From: Sipunculus nudus
Taxonomy: Eukaryota; Annelida; Sipuncula; Golfingiida; Sipunculidae
Assembly (NCBI GenBank): GCA_026874595.1
Contig: CM049315.1
Coordinates: 15,690,164 to 15,754,163, forward strand
DNA length: 64,000 nt
Direction of reading: 5' to 3'
Every line of letters starts with the position of its first letter. Position 1 is the first letter of the stretch. Positions 12,590 to 24,262 of the stretch are shown here, one piece after another. A program made the position numbers and the translations under genes. The notes beneath the pieces are model-generated. The model made no database searches. It was not told the DNA's origin and saw nothing but the letters and a program-made list of their open reading frames with translations.

Positions 12590-13010
12590 TTAATTTCATT
12601 GCTAATGAATTTTTTTGTCTTGTGGACTCATGTCTTAATTTAAATTGTGGCCACTTGTCTTGTAGGCAATTGTCTTTTGGGCAATTGTCTTGTGTGCACT
12701 TGAGTTTTGGGCAACTGTCTTTTGGGCAACTGACTTGTGGGCAACTGTCTTGTTAGTTTGTCTTTTGGGAATTTATCTTGTGCGGAATATTTGTCTTGTG
12801 AGCATTATTCTTGTTTGCATTTGTCATGTCGTTATATTTGTCTTGTGCATGGGCATTTGTCTTGTTGGTACATGTTTATTAGGGATAGTCTTCTGGGAAA
12901 TTGTCTTTAGTGCATTTGTCTTGAGGGTAATTATCTTGTGAGAATTTGTGGGCAGTTGTCTTTTAGGCAACTTTCTTGAGTATCGTTTGTCTCATGGGCA
13001 TTCATCTGGT
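12590..13010 (+). repeat. Degenerate minisatellite of about 16-bp units
   Basis: Some two dozen diverged copies of TTGTCTTKTGGGCAA. The short ORF inside it (12690-12941) only reflects the repeat. Confidence 0.9.
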
Positions 13011-16000
13011 GGATATATTTCATGTATTCACTAGACTTGCATGTAACAGTGTCATGATTTAAGGATTGGTACACGTTAAGCAGTTTTGAGGACGCAGATA
13101 GAAAGCTTGTAAAAGCTTGTATTGGGACACGTACTTATATAGTCCGTTTCACCACCCGCTGTCCACCTGTTTTATGACGATAATTTTCTTGAAAGTTTAT
13201 ATTTTGCAATAATTTTCCTAGAAACCTACTTATGGCAGTGACAATCTAATTTGGCAATTAAGAATTGTACAATAAAGCCCCAGATTATGTTTCACAACTT
13301 AATCTCTTTACAATGACCTGGCAGATATGATTCGTCCCTGCATGAGTAGCCATCTTTGTTTTGGTTGGTTATATATTATAGAGTGTAACATGACATCATC
13401 CAATCAGCAGCTGTCAATTAAGGCTGTTTTTGCATGTGACAAATCACCTTGACCGCCATAAGTGGGTCTGATGTGTTCTAAAATTAAGACTGATTTCTCA
13501 CATTTTTATATAATTCTGTTTCTTAAATAAAGTTTAAGTCAGGTATTTATTTACCTTGTTGAAAATAAGGTCCTTTAATCCTTTTCTCTTCAATATAATT
13601 GTTTCCCATGAAATGTCCCTAATAACAATTTTAATAGCAAAAAACAGGTGGACATGGGATGAAACGGACTATAAAAGAGCAGGCACCAGAGTACTCGGGC
13701 GCATGCATACATTATGAACACTGAGAAAAAGAGAAATGGAAATGTACGTGTTTTTTTATTTAAACTAAGTGATTGCTCTTGTTGTAAAATATGTATTGTT
13801 TCGTTTTGTCTTTAAATTTTGTTAAGTGCAAAATGATCTTAAGATTTATAAAATTAATACAATTATTATATTCCTTAAATAACAATGTCCTTGTGACAAT
13901 GCTGAACCGAAAACCTCATGAAGTCACACGCGTAAATATATGGTAAGTATGCATGCCCTAGATTCAGTTAATTGAAAATAGCGTACGATGCGGCAAGGTC
14001 AGATACATGTGTAATAATATATGGATGTACGAAATGTACCACAAACGGGGCGGGTATCAACTGTTATTATGGAATGCGACGCGGGCTGTGCACATGTGTT
14101 CTGTATAATACTAGTTAGGTATAATTATCTGAGACGCCAACTGAAGCACGTTCTATTCTCTGACAACATCCCATACCACACAAGAGCACCGAGGCACCGT
14201 TTTTCGCATACCGTAAGATTGATATATTGTGTAGCATTACCGCAAACAATAATGATGACGCCGAGGATACACGTTGCCAAGGCAACACATGTGTGTGGCA
14301 AAGCCCACCTTTAGTGATAGCATTGAATACCATGCATGGACAGACCCTGGAGAAACCCTTTTTGAAGACGCGTAAAATGTTGTACTAAAGGTCTAGATTT
14401 CTTCAGTTCGCATGGATGCCCATGTGATACCCGCTTAGAAATGACATATTGTAAAGAAAACGGTGGTTGGCTGTACACTGAGTACAGAAAATCCTCACAG
14501 CGCCATGGCCCCGCCCCCTGCCCTGTACGCCCTTCTTCTGCCTGAAATGTACAATGATCGGCATTTAGTTGTTGATTTCTGACACCCCACTATCTCCCTA
14601 TACTAAACGCTGTCTCCGGTAGCAGTACATTTCTAAATAGATTGTATCGGAGTCTGACTGTGAAGAATACAGTTGCCCCACGGGGGAATCATATAGCCCG
14701 CCAACCCTGGGCGGTTTGATTTCTACCCTCAAAAGACTTTTAGACCCTGTTTATATGTCCGTCATCATGAATTAAGCTGCCATGGTCACCGGGGTGGCAT
14801 GGCAGATAAATGATAGCCGGACCACACATTTCAACTTACAGATACAGGTATACTCACAGATATAGGTGGCTGTCTGGCATTCCTTGTAAAGTCAGTCGCT
14901 TAGCATTTTGACTCATGTATATGTGCATGCAGGTCGAATGCACGCAGGATATCGATATAATATCTAATTGACGAAAGACTGACAAGCAGTTAGACGCTGA
15001 CAGTTACGAAAAACTGGTCTAATAGAACGAAGGCTCGAAGAATGCCATTTTTAGAAGTTGTTTGCTGATTTCATTCAGGTTGGACAAAGCAGAAGGAGTA
15101 AGCAAGTGTGATGGATTGATATTGAAGAGATATTAATAACAATATTGATTATATCTTAATGGGGGTGATATCAAAACAATGTTTATGTAAACAAAGTTGA
15201 CGTTTTGTTCGTCTGAACCGCAGGTCATCATTATCATCACCACCATCACAATTTATGATTATTAATACAAGTTACAGATATAGCAGTGAATAAGATAACC
15301 ATGCATATATTCAATTACCGTAAAGCATTCATATTGTCATAACATAAATATAATATAATATAATATAATATAATATAATATAATATAATATAATATAATA
15401 TAATATAATATAATATAATATAATATAATATAATATAATATAATATAATATAATATAATTGGTTTCCAACAATATTTGGTGTGATGGAAATGTGACACTA
15501 AATAGTATACAAATTGATATCTGTATATAAACATAGTTTATGTTTATTCTGAACAAAACAGGGAACTAAATTGCTATATCGTCTGACAAAATTTAAAGTA
15601 CGTTTGGAAATCATCACAAGCATGCCCGCATACCATCTAAACGATATCTCGGTATAAAAGTTTGTCGACTTGAGTCTAAAAATTGACCCAAATCTGTCAA
15701 TATTTACCCCAGAGCTGTTGGCCAACTACAAAATCACAGGCCATGTGTGCGTTTGTTATTGCCTGATGTAATTTATAAACTGTTCCCAGTTATTAAAGAA
15801 CCGCACGATCAGCTCTCTTTGCTTGGGGCAGCGCAATTTGTATACCTGGTGAATTACGCGCGCGAGTATAATAATTACAGGTTTGATCCACCGCTCCGTC
15901 CTTTAATGACAACCTGAATTGAACAATAGGAAAGGCCAAGCTGATGATTATATACTTCTAAGCACCGTAAGACTTTAATTGTCTGTCTTGTGTCGGCGAC

Positions 16001-18583
16001 CAGTTGTCTGCATATAAGAAAACATTGAGTCTTACAAGAAGATGAATATGAAACTGTCTCCAGCTGTTACACAGAAGGGGTATCGACAGTTTGTTTCGCG
16101 GCGTTTTAATTGGGTATTACAAGCGCCCATATTCATAAAGATTTCCTCTGTCACCTAGGGGGCAAGCGGACAAGCGGTACGTAATGAGATCGAAGAACCC
16201 CTCCCGCTGCACGAGACAGCTACCTGGGCGGCGCCTTTGATGTCACTTTCAAATCTCGTTACTTGTACATTTCCATGTACATTTCACATTCGCGGTAAAT
16301 TACTGCGTGTCGATTTCGAGCGCTATTACTATGACCATCTCTAACGTTTTCTGTTCCCCACCGAGCTAAAGCAATTGAGAGGCAATTCTCGCTTTTTATC
16401 TTAGTAATGGTCACGCAAGCACTTCAGACTGATGCAAGTTTGGCATAGTGTAGCTTTTAATTCGCGTCTTTGTTGATGAAGCGTGTAGAATTAATGAAAC
16501 TATCAATAGGTCTGCATTTTTAATATCCTTGCCACCTTATTGCTGACAACTAATGTCGCAATTTGCTGCGGTACAAAGATGTTACAGTTGCTGGCACATG
16601 TTAACCGCTTGAAAACCTCTGCGTTGCGGACACTGCATGCGAAATGCAGAAGCAACTATGTTTTAACAAATATTAAAATAATCACAAATCACTGTGATGT
16701 AACAGTGACGTAACCATGGATCACTGATGATCATGTATTCATAAAGATTTCTTTAAAAATATATTCCATTATAATTTGTTTTAGCATCTCCTTATATAGA
16801 CCAACATTTTCTTTTCAGATAGACTAAACAAATTAATTGATGTTATCATTATCATAATTAATTATATCCTAATTCATATTGATTATATTTTAGTATAACA
16901 TTGTCCATGGTAGCCCGTACCACCTGACTGTTATACGTTGGGCACTGTGCCGGTACTAAATACAATCAATGTAATAATTATGAACAACATTTTGCAGGGT
17001 GTATATACTGACATAGAGTCAAATATATGAAAACCAAAATAACGTAAAATAAATAAGTGTATCGTATAAGACTAAGAAGCAAAGTGACAATATTCAGTTG
17101 AAAGCCTATATATATATAGTTATATTTATCCTTAACAAACCAAAAAGGCTAAGATGGCCTGTGACGATTGAGGAAATGAGAACGCCTTAACCTTTGAAAA
17201 ATATTTGATATTTTATGTATTTTAAACATATTACATCGGCGATATACATTTATATTAAGGGATATGTCATTTAAAGAACATAGCTGGCATCACATGGAGT
17301 TTTAAATGTTTCAACACGTGGTTTCGGGAGACAATTCCGTGCCGTAGATCGTGTGGCCTATAGCGTTAAGTGTGTTTTATCAAAGTGAACCTGTAGCTGT
17401 CACATAAGTGTGAAAGAGCAAGTTTTCTACAATATTAGTATCTAATTATCTCCCTCGACAATATTCATGTAATTTTACCTTCATGTAGAATATAAATCAT
17501 TGTTTAAAACATAAAAGCCGATACGTTTAATTACTAAAAAGGCGAGGGTTCGTCACAACTTTTATTCTGAAAGATTTAGCTAATCTAGAATATACATGTT
17601 TGTAGCATAGGCAATTTAGTGCTAAAGAATTCCAAAGATGGACGTGTGAGAGAAAATCAGTTATGGTCAGTTCATTAGTTATATAGAATATAAGTATATA
17701 ATAAGTGACAGTTTAATTTTGCATATCCAGGAACCCAATAATTATTCCTCCCGATATAGATCTACTAAAACTGTATACACCCTTTGATTGCACCAAGGTC
17801 AAAGACGAACAAAGAATGTTAATTAGGTTTTAAATAAACAGTAGATTTTCTTAACAATTACCTACCCTGCAGATACTCAGTGCAGACTCGGATAGTTTCG
17901 AAATTTAATTAGAAACATCAAAGAGTAAAGAAAACTTCGGAAATGGAATTTATGACTGACACAACAAGTGTTAGTATGCATGGCTGGCTAATTCAAACAA
18001 TATAATACAAATATTTAATAACATTATTTTATAAATAATGATGCAATTAGAAGCTTATTAATGTACTACAAGAAAATATGACTTAATAATACAAGGGACA
18101 ATAAAATAAACATGATAAAATATAAAATAAACTTAACATTTCATAACATAACACAAGATATAATATTCACATTTAGCATTAAATGTGTTCAGTATATATT
18201 TGTCATATATATATGCACACGAGAAATAATAAATGAGTACATTATAATATGATTACAATATGTAGTATGCAATTTCCGGTGCGTCAGATTACAAAAATGC
18301 GAAACTGGTGAAACGTGCAACAATTTGAATCTTCCGTTCAAATATAAGCCGTCGAAATTAATCACGAAAGTTACGAGGGCGAGTGTGCAATTAATAAAAA
18401 GCTGTCAGAAGATAGCAAGTCGAGATGATCATGTAATACTTGGTAATCGATGACCGCGAACACGCCATCAGTGTATCCGCATAGTGACAGCTATGTGACT
18501 ATTTATGGTGTTACATGCAAGTGATGAGGTTGACTTATGGAGGTGCTCAGGTAATGCACGTCAGCACCTACATTGGCTTCAGG
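13011..18583. other. Gene-free stretch upstream of ovo
   Basis: Only the TATAA array (15348-15459) stands out. The parts 14.0-14.75 kb and 15.8-16.7 kb have a more balanced composition and could hold regulatory elements, but I see no exon, RNA gene or recognised repeat. Confidence 0.6.
15348..15459 (+). repeat. (TATAA)n pentanucleotide microsatellite
   Basis: About 22 perfect ATAAT/TATAA units. It is the reverse complement of the TTATA array in ovo intron 2. Confidence 0.95.
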
Positions 18584-18591
18584 TATATAAG
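18584..18591 (+). promoter_or_regulatory. Possible TATA box (TATATAAG), alternative upstream promoter
   Basis: TATATAAG follows GGCTTCAGG in a locally less AT-biased stretch, and a YYA-type start could lie near 18614-18625. A 61-codon ORF at 18737-18922 follows but has no recognised domain. No strong donor links it to ovo. Confidence 0.2.
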
Positions 18592-19184
18592 CAATCTATA
18601 TAATTACACAATAGTGGTACTATCACTTGTTGTTGTTGTAAGACCTGTTCGCGTATTGTAGCGAATTGTCGCTGTGTTTGTGTACACGACCTTTCACTAG
18701 CTTCTGCGTGGTGCATGTCGCGTCAGAGCGGATCAGATGGACTCGGGATACCTGTTCAAATCCGACTTGATCTATATGCGTGTGCGGTCACCCAATGCAA
18801 ATCCCACTGTCTGGCGTGAAATAAACTTTTGGTATTGCACCAACCATGTTTACGTATCAGTAAAACCACTGTCGCCAATATTCAACAGGTGGCTTACAAT
18901 TCGGGAGGCGACTAAAGATTAATTAATAAAAGATCTACCTGCGCGCTGACGCCAAAGTTTGTATAATAGACAATGATATCCGCTGTCCTACGGGCTGTGA
19001 TTGGTTTTGTATGGCCGCGGGTATATGGGTTGTTTGTACTAAATCAGTAACTCTGTCCACCCCGTGCTGATTGAGCCTGTACACACATTGTGAATCAATG
19101 GAATGAAACTGAAATGATTTTGATAGAACTGATATATTTCAGTTGTTCAGATGTCAGTGCCATTCAGACCTGACAAGCCATTTC

Positions 19185-19185
<1 letters not shown>

Positions 19186-19244
<59 letters not shown>
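19186..19244 (+). repeat. (TC)n microsatellite
   Basis: About 29 TC units with one CC interruption at the start. Confidence 0.95.
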
Positions 19245-19248
<4 letters not shown>

Positions 19249-21791
19249 TTCGTGCATGGATCTGTCACATATTTTTTTTACAGACTAAGAATAGAAAAAC
19301 AAGAACTTGTCAGACTTATGTAATCTTTGACTTATCTAATTTCGTGAAGGAAAAACATTAAATAAATTAGGTGTAAATTTTATTCATGTTGGATTTAATT
19401 TTAGAATCAGATGGGGTAATAATGTAATGTATTTTTATCGATTACACAACTATCAAATGTTAATGCATACTATCTTAAGGTACACTACATCCAATTATTA
19501 TTAATAATATGTTTTTAACAAATTAATTTATATCAATCTATTCATTTATACATTAATTGTGTCCTTTATCTATTTCCTGTTATAAATATGATGGGAGTCT
19601 TTAATTTTAGTTAAATTATTCATGGACTAGTGTGTGTTCAGTTGTATAGGTATAATTACTAAATTATGCTTCCACGGTTCAACATATACTGTAGCGGCAG
19701 TATAAATGCTGAATAGGGATAGGCGGATATATCTCGACTAAAAATTATACGTTTCCATGTTACGCTAATGCGTATACTAATTATAAATACCATTTATAAT
19801 TCGAGAACTTATTATCATCTTGTTATATATGGCTCATGTCGTCTTTTACTTTTATTTCCTGTAGCAGAGCATCTTCATTTTTTTCTTACTTTTTCATTTT
19901 GAGTGCAAAGTTGCCCCCTCCCCCTTTCCCCGATGGTATAGCCAAAACAGCTGCCCCCCCCCCCCCCCAATTATGATTGAAAGGTTGCATGTTTTATCGT
20001 GTTCATTTTCTATATCCCTGCATGACTCATTTTACTCAATGAGGAATGAGATAATAACAAATGGAAATGAAAAAAATGTGGAAATTGGAGGAAAATTAAA
20101 GTTAATAAACACCGTAAGAAAAAATAAAATTAAAATATTTACCATATCTGAGTTATAATATTATTTATATAATATAATATATAATATAATTTTGTTAAAG
20201 AGATGTCCGAACATGGGAATATTACATACTTATTCTGTTTTTCTGTGATTGATATCATTATTTTGATTCGGGAAGATCTGTTTATAAATATGTGATATAT
20301 GCATGCGAATATGTTGGCAAAAATGTTGCTATTTTGTTTATATTTTAAATAACCGTTAAAAAATAAGATTTTAAATTTGAACATTATACAAGGTTTTTCT
20401 CCTAGGCGGTCTGCTTCATAAATTGGTCACATTTAATCAACATTGTGCTTCTGTATTTAATAAGATATGAATCAGCATTTTTCGATAATCATAACGTAGC
20501 GACAAATTTCAATTTGAACCGAGGTAGAGGCCTACGCGCTGGTGTGGCTTTTCCAAATGCAGTCACTGTGTGAGAGAAGGCAGCCTGTGAAATTTCACAC
20601 AGAACCACCGCACACATGTGCCTAAACTAGACACAATAGTATTTTATGAACGTAACATGTTAATTAAACTGATATAGTTTTGAACTTTAACCAATATACT
20701 GTTATCAACGCAAGGGATCAAAACTGCAAAGTGCGACAACCGGAACTCCAGCAATAACACGCAAGAAATTTCTATTAGATCCAAGAGAAGGTGGGCATTA
20801 TTTTCTGTTGTCAGATGGTCGCCGTATTGTGTTGAAGTGAAGCGCCAGGTTTATCACAGACATCTATCTGTGTGCGGGTGTTACGTGGGATTGGTACTGG
20901 CGAGTTTTCAGGAATTCGCATGCCCGCAAGGCGGGGTTTCAGCCACCATCAAGAGTTAATCAATCACAATTAATTGTGATGGCCTATTCTGATACTGGCC
21001 TGGATTCCACGCATCTTGTCTATTTCACACCTTTGCATTGACCAGGGCCCAGCTTGCTGTATAATCCTTCCGTCCTGGCCCCGTTTGTTTCATCTGCCCT
21101 AATTAAGACCCAAACTGTTATAATAGAATAATTATAGCCAGGGGCCCGCATTTTGGTCTTAAGAACAAAATAAACATCAACTTGAAAATTAAGGCATTTG
21201 AATTATTCAAAGGAAAATGCAAAGAAAATATGCCTGTATGAAGCTAACCAGTCAACTATATAAATAAATCTATCACACCCTTTATAGTTCTAATCCCTAT
21301 TGTCTCAAGTCTATTTATTATATTTAATGTTACTTTATTAATATAGACATGTCAATATAAAAATAAGCAAATATCCAAGAAAATATACGAAGAACATTTA
21401 TTGTGTTCATAAAGTTATTTATCACCCCTATTTGAATTTCTTTTTTTTAACACCTGTTTGCAAAATTATACATCGTTATACTGTATTTATAATGTCTAAC
21501 AAAAAATTCATATTGATGTGAGTTGGTAAGAAATATCATGTTTTCTTATATTGTTATTGCAAGTTTTTGATTTATTTTAATGTTTTCATCATGAGGCAAC
21601 GCGCTTAGAATTCAAATATCCCAATAATACATCTAAAATCTAGTAAATGAAATATTTCTACAATTAATGAATTGAAATTGAAAGTAACTTGGTGCAGGTT
21701 TCCGTACTCGCCAGAATGATAGACAAATTTCCTGAAATATAAACGGAAAATAATGTTAGGTAACACGACCCGTATACTCGCGCTGTAAACA

Positions 21792-21793
<2 letters not shown>

Positions 21794-21855
<62 letters not shown>
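21794..21855 (+). repeat. (TA)n microsatellite
   Basis: About 31 TA units, about 450 bp upstream of the candidate ovo promoter. Confidence 0.95.
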
Positions 21856-21857
<2 letters not shown>

Positions 21858-22276
21858 TTTTGTTATGTCTTTTGGAGCTAAGGCACTTAACAAAGAAGTC
21901 GTGATTCATAAAACTGTAGAAGCAAAAGTGAATGTACAGTATTCGCAAAATTTACCGGAGTGTAACAATTAAAGCTTTTTTTCTCGGGGCCCGGATTTTG
22001 GGCTATTCTAATGGAAGTTTGTACATGTGTAAATCTGGATGTGTGCGTGTCGCTTCTGTCTCATTTATATGACAGACTCGAAATTCGTATAAGAGGTCTA
22101 AGAGATTCGGGTATTCTCAAAGCAAAGAAAAAGCTTAGATGAATGTGCCATATAACAGTATCATCTAACCGAAAAGCATTGGTCACTCAAGCGTAGCAGC
22201 CTAAACACTCGCGGCATTCCAACGCACTTGTCAATTTCATCCTCCGGAGCCTGGGCCTCGTGTATGGAGCATCCTG

Positions 22277-22341
22277 ATTGGCTGATTGCCCCTGTGCCCA
22301 GTGAGAGCATATAAATTGTCTGTTTGGACCCCAGTTCAGTC
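22277..22341 (+). promoter_or_regulatory. Candidate core promoter (CCAAT, TATA, initiator)
   Basis: An inverted CCAAT box (ATTGG, 22277-22281) lies about 60 bp before a TATAAAT box (22310-22316). A TCAGTC initiator-like sequence has its A at 22338, 28 bp after the first T of the TATA box. This spacing is what a focused RNA polymerase II promoter needs. A consensus donor follows 122 bp downstream, so the arrangement predicts a short first exon for ovo. No transcript evidence is available here. Confidence 0.45.
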
Positions 22342-22459
22342 AATGTATGAAACGCCACCGAAGCGACTAATGTTTACAGTTAAAAAGCACCTAACAACCC
22401 TTGATCGAGACACACTAGGGAACATTGGAGATACATATTCGTGCACAATCCAAAGCAAG
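22338..22459 (+). other. ovo: Candidate 5' non-coding first exon of ovo, with upstream ORF
   Basis: This stretch runs from the predicted initiator to a near-perfect donor (CAAG|GTAAGA, intron from 22460). An ATG at 22343 opens a frame that stays open for 39 codons (MYETPPKRLMFTV...) to the donor. Spliced to the acceptor at 23951, that frame adds two codons and stops at TAA 23958-23960. It cannot fuse to the SNAG ATG, and splicing directly to the exon at 28710 also gives an early stop. The ORF is therefore a predicted 41-codon uORF. Alternatively the exon could belong to another, unseen isoform. Confidence 0.4.
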
Positions 22460-23207
22460 GTAAGACAACTTGAAGCTCTGTATTAATTCGGAAACAGTAC
22501 CCAGTTTAGGGATTGAGATATAGTTAATTACTTTAGTGAAAGGAAATGATTTTTTTTCTCATATGATAGAGGAAGTTGCAAGCTAGCGTTTGTTGACATA
22601 CGCACGCATGTACATTGGTGATACGCTTGGTAAACCAGTTGCTAACGACTTCCTGGTATTATACATACCTTTTATTTATCCCGATACAACGGTAGGTGAG
22701 TTAGTCTGTCAAAGCGTACGCGGTCACACTCATGCAGGTTTAACAAATTAAAATATCCAATAAAACGCTGTAGTAAAATGTGTCGTATCGTAGTACAACA
22801 TTTGGTGTAGAATATAGGTAAAAAGGTAAATAGGTATGAAAGTTAAATAGGTATGAATGTAGTAAACGCATTTATATTAATAATACGCTAAGACAGGCAG
22901 GATTATTATAAATAGAGAAAAAAAACCGCGTGCATGCATGTTTCTGGGAGCAGATCAATCCACGTGTCTGCCTTAACGTAATTGGCTGTGGGTATTAAAT
23001 ACATGGTTTAAATTTGATGGGGGTGGGGGGGAGGCTTTCATTATGTTAGGTGAATGTGATGTGATTAGTAAATTTGTGCAACTTTGCTTCCTTCCACAGA
23101 TATTTAGTAAATAGAACATTTTATCGAAGTGAGCTTCCAAGCGATTGGTATCAGACTTACAATATGCATTTCCGAGTGTGAACATTTAAAACTCTCTCTC
23201 TCTCTGT

Positions 23208-23274
<67 letters not shown>

Positions 23275-23951
23275 GATAAGCGAGGTGTATTTTATTTTCA
23301 TGTTCCTGTATATGTTAGTTATCATGTATAGTAATATTCGGAATTTAACTCCATCATCATTGTTTTATTATTCCTACAAAAAAACAGTAATTAAGTTTAT
23401 CTTGTCGAAGGTTGCAGATGAAGATTTTTTGTTAAGTATATATGCATTGCATTACCGTTTAGTATGGCATGCAGGAATTGTGAAGTTGCGGCTGCCTGGT
23501 CGTGATTTTTCGAATTAATGTACGTCATTACAACTAATTATATATACAGGCTTTTCTTGGTTATCATATATGAGGAAGGTGTCAGAGATTGCACAAACTA
23601 ATGATAAAAAGGTACATTAATCACGTCATCACCGAACCAGGAAGCATTTTAAATAAACTACGGCTATTTAAAGAACCAATGGGTCTTTAAATAGGTTTTT
23701 CATCGTCTGTCACCTTAATTGCAGTAATCGTGATATTAGTACGTTATTCTATATCCTATAATCAGCCATCTACAGACGGAGAGAGAGAAGAAAGTTGTTC
23801 CGACGAATATGTATTTATTTTTTACCAATACTTTCTTTAAATGCGTATTGCATTCTCAGAGACCTTGATAGAAAGAGAGAGAATGTTAATTGAATTCATT
23901 AAATCTTCGTATAATATTTTGCTAATACATTTGCATTTAAATATGTTACAG
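22460..23951 (+). other. Putative 5'-leader intron of ovo
   Basis: The proposed intron starts GTAAGA and ends ATGTTACAG, preceded by a branch-like GCTAAT and a T-rich stretch. It holds a (CT)n/(TA)n microsatellite at 23192-23271 and no exon that I can recognise. Confidence 0.35.
23192..23271 (+). repeat. (CT)n/(TA)n compound microsatellite
   Basis: A short CT run followed by about 30 TA units, inside the proposed 5'-leader intron. Confidence 0.95.
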
Positions 23952-24000
23952 ATTTTATAAACGACGTACACAGCCTTGAGACTCGCACTGAGAAGCCGTC
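23952..24000 (+). other. ovo: 5' UTR part of the first coding exon
   Basis: It lies between the proposed acceptor (TTACAG, AG at 23950-23951) and the ATG. The ATG frame has stops upstream (TGA at 23977-23979 and 23989-23991), so translation cannot begin further 5' in this exon. Confidence 0.5.
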
Positions 24001-24262
24001 ATGCCGAAAGCTTTCTTGGTCCGCAAGACGCGAGGGCACCTGCCGGCTGTGAAGGTTGATGAACTGGACATCAACCACAACCAGCCAGGCCTGCTGGACC
24101 TGAGCATCACAGCCAGAAACACGGACCTGGGTATGGACCTCCGTGTCCGTAACCACCCCCGCCCGGACGTACCTGTCTCCCCTCCTACATGTGGACTCCC
24201 ACAGCCCTCCCATACCGCGCTGTCACCGTCACCCAGAAGAACTGAACAAGACTCGTCTTTCG
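24001..24262 (+). CDS. ovo: ovo coding exon 1 (SNAG motif)
   Basis: It encodes residues 1-87 plus the first base of codon 88. It opens with MPKAFLVRK, the SNAG-type motif that recruits LSD1/CoREST-class corepressors in related factors. An LLDLS segment sits at residues 31-35 and resembles a weak CtBP-like motif. The remainder is Pro/Ser-rich. The donor is CG|GTAAGT at 24263, phase 1. Base composition is clearly more GC-rich than the surrounding introns, as expected of a real exon. The overlapping minus-strand ORF is a shadow of this one. Confidence 0.93.

Larger units (their letters stand above)
18923..22276. other. Gene-free stretch before the candidate promoter
   Basis: It holds the TC and TA microsatellites, a poly-C run near 19955-19968, and otherwise AT-rich unique-looking sequence. 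The part 20.5-21.1 kb is less AT-rich. Confidence 0.6.

Noticed and set aside
12690..12941. 83-codon Leu/Val/Ile-rich ORF resembling membrane segments
   Set aside because: It results from the 16-bp TTGTCTTKTGGGCAA repeat. It has no start context or splice structure.
15329..15556. ORFs rich in IILYY
   Set aside because: Translation of the TATAA array.
16158..16172. CTCF site at CACCTAGGGGGCAAG
   Set aside because: Only the AGGGGGC half fits. The CCA half does not.
18737..18922. 61-codon ORF after a TATATAAG box
   Set aside because: The peptide has no recognised domain and no good donor follows, so it is kept only as a weak promoter hint.
23899..24213. Minus-strand 104-codon ORF
   Set aside because: It is a shadow of ovo coding exon 1 on the opposite strand, with no domain.
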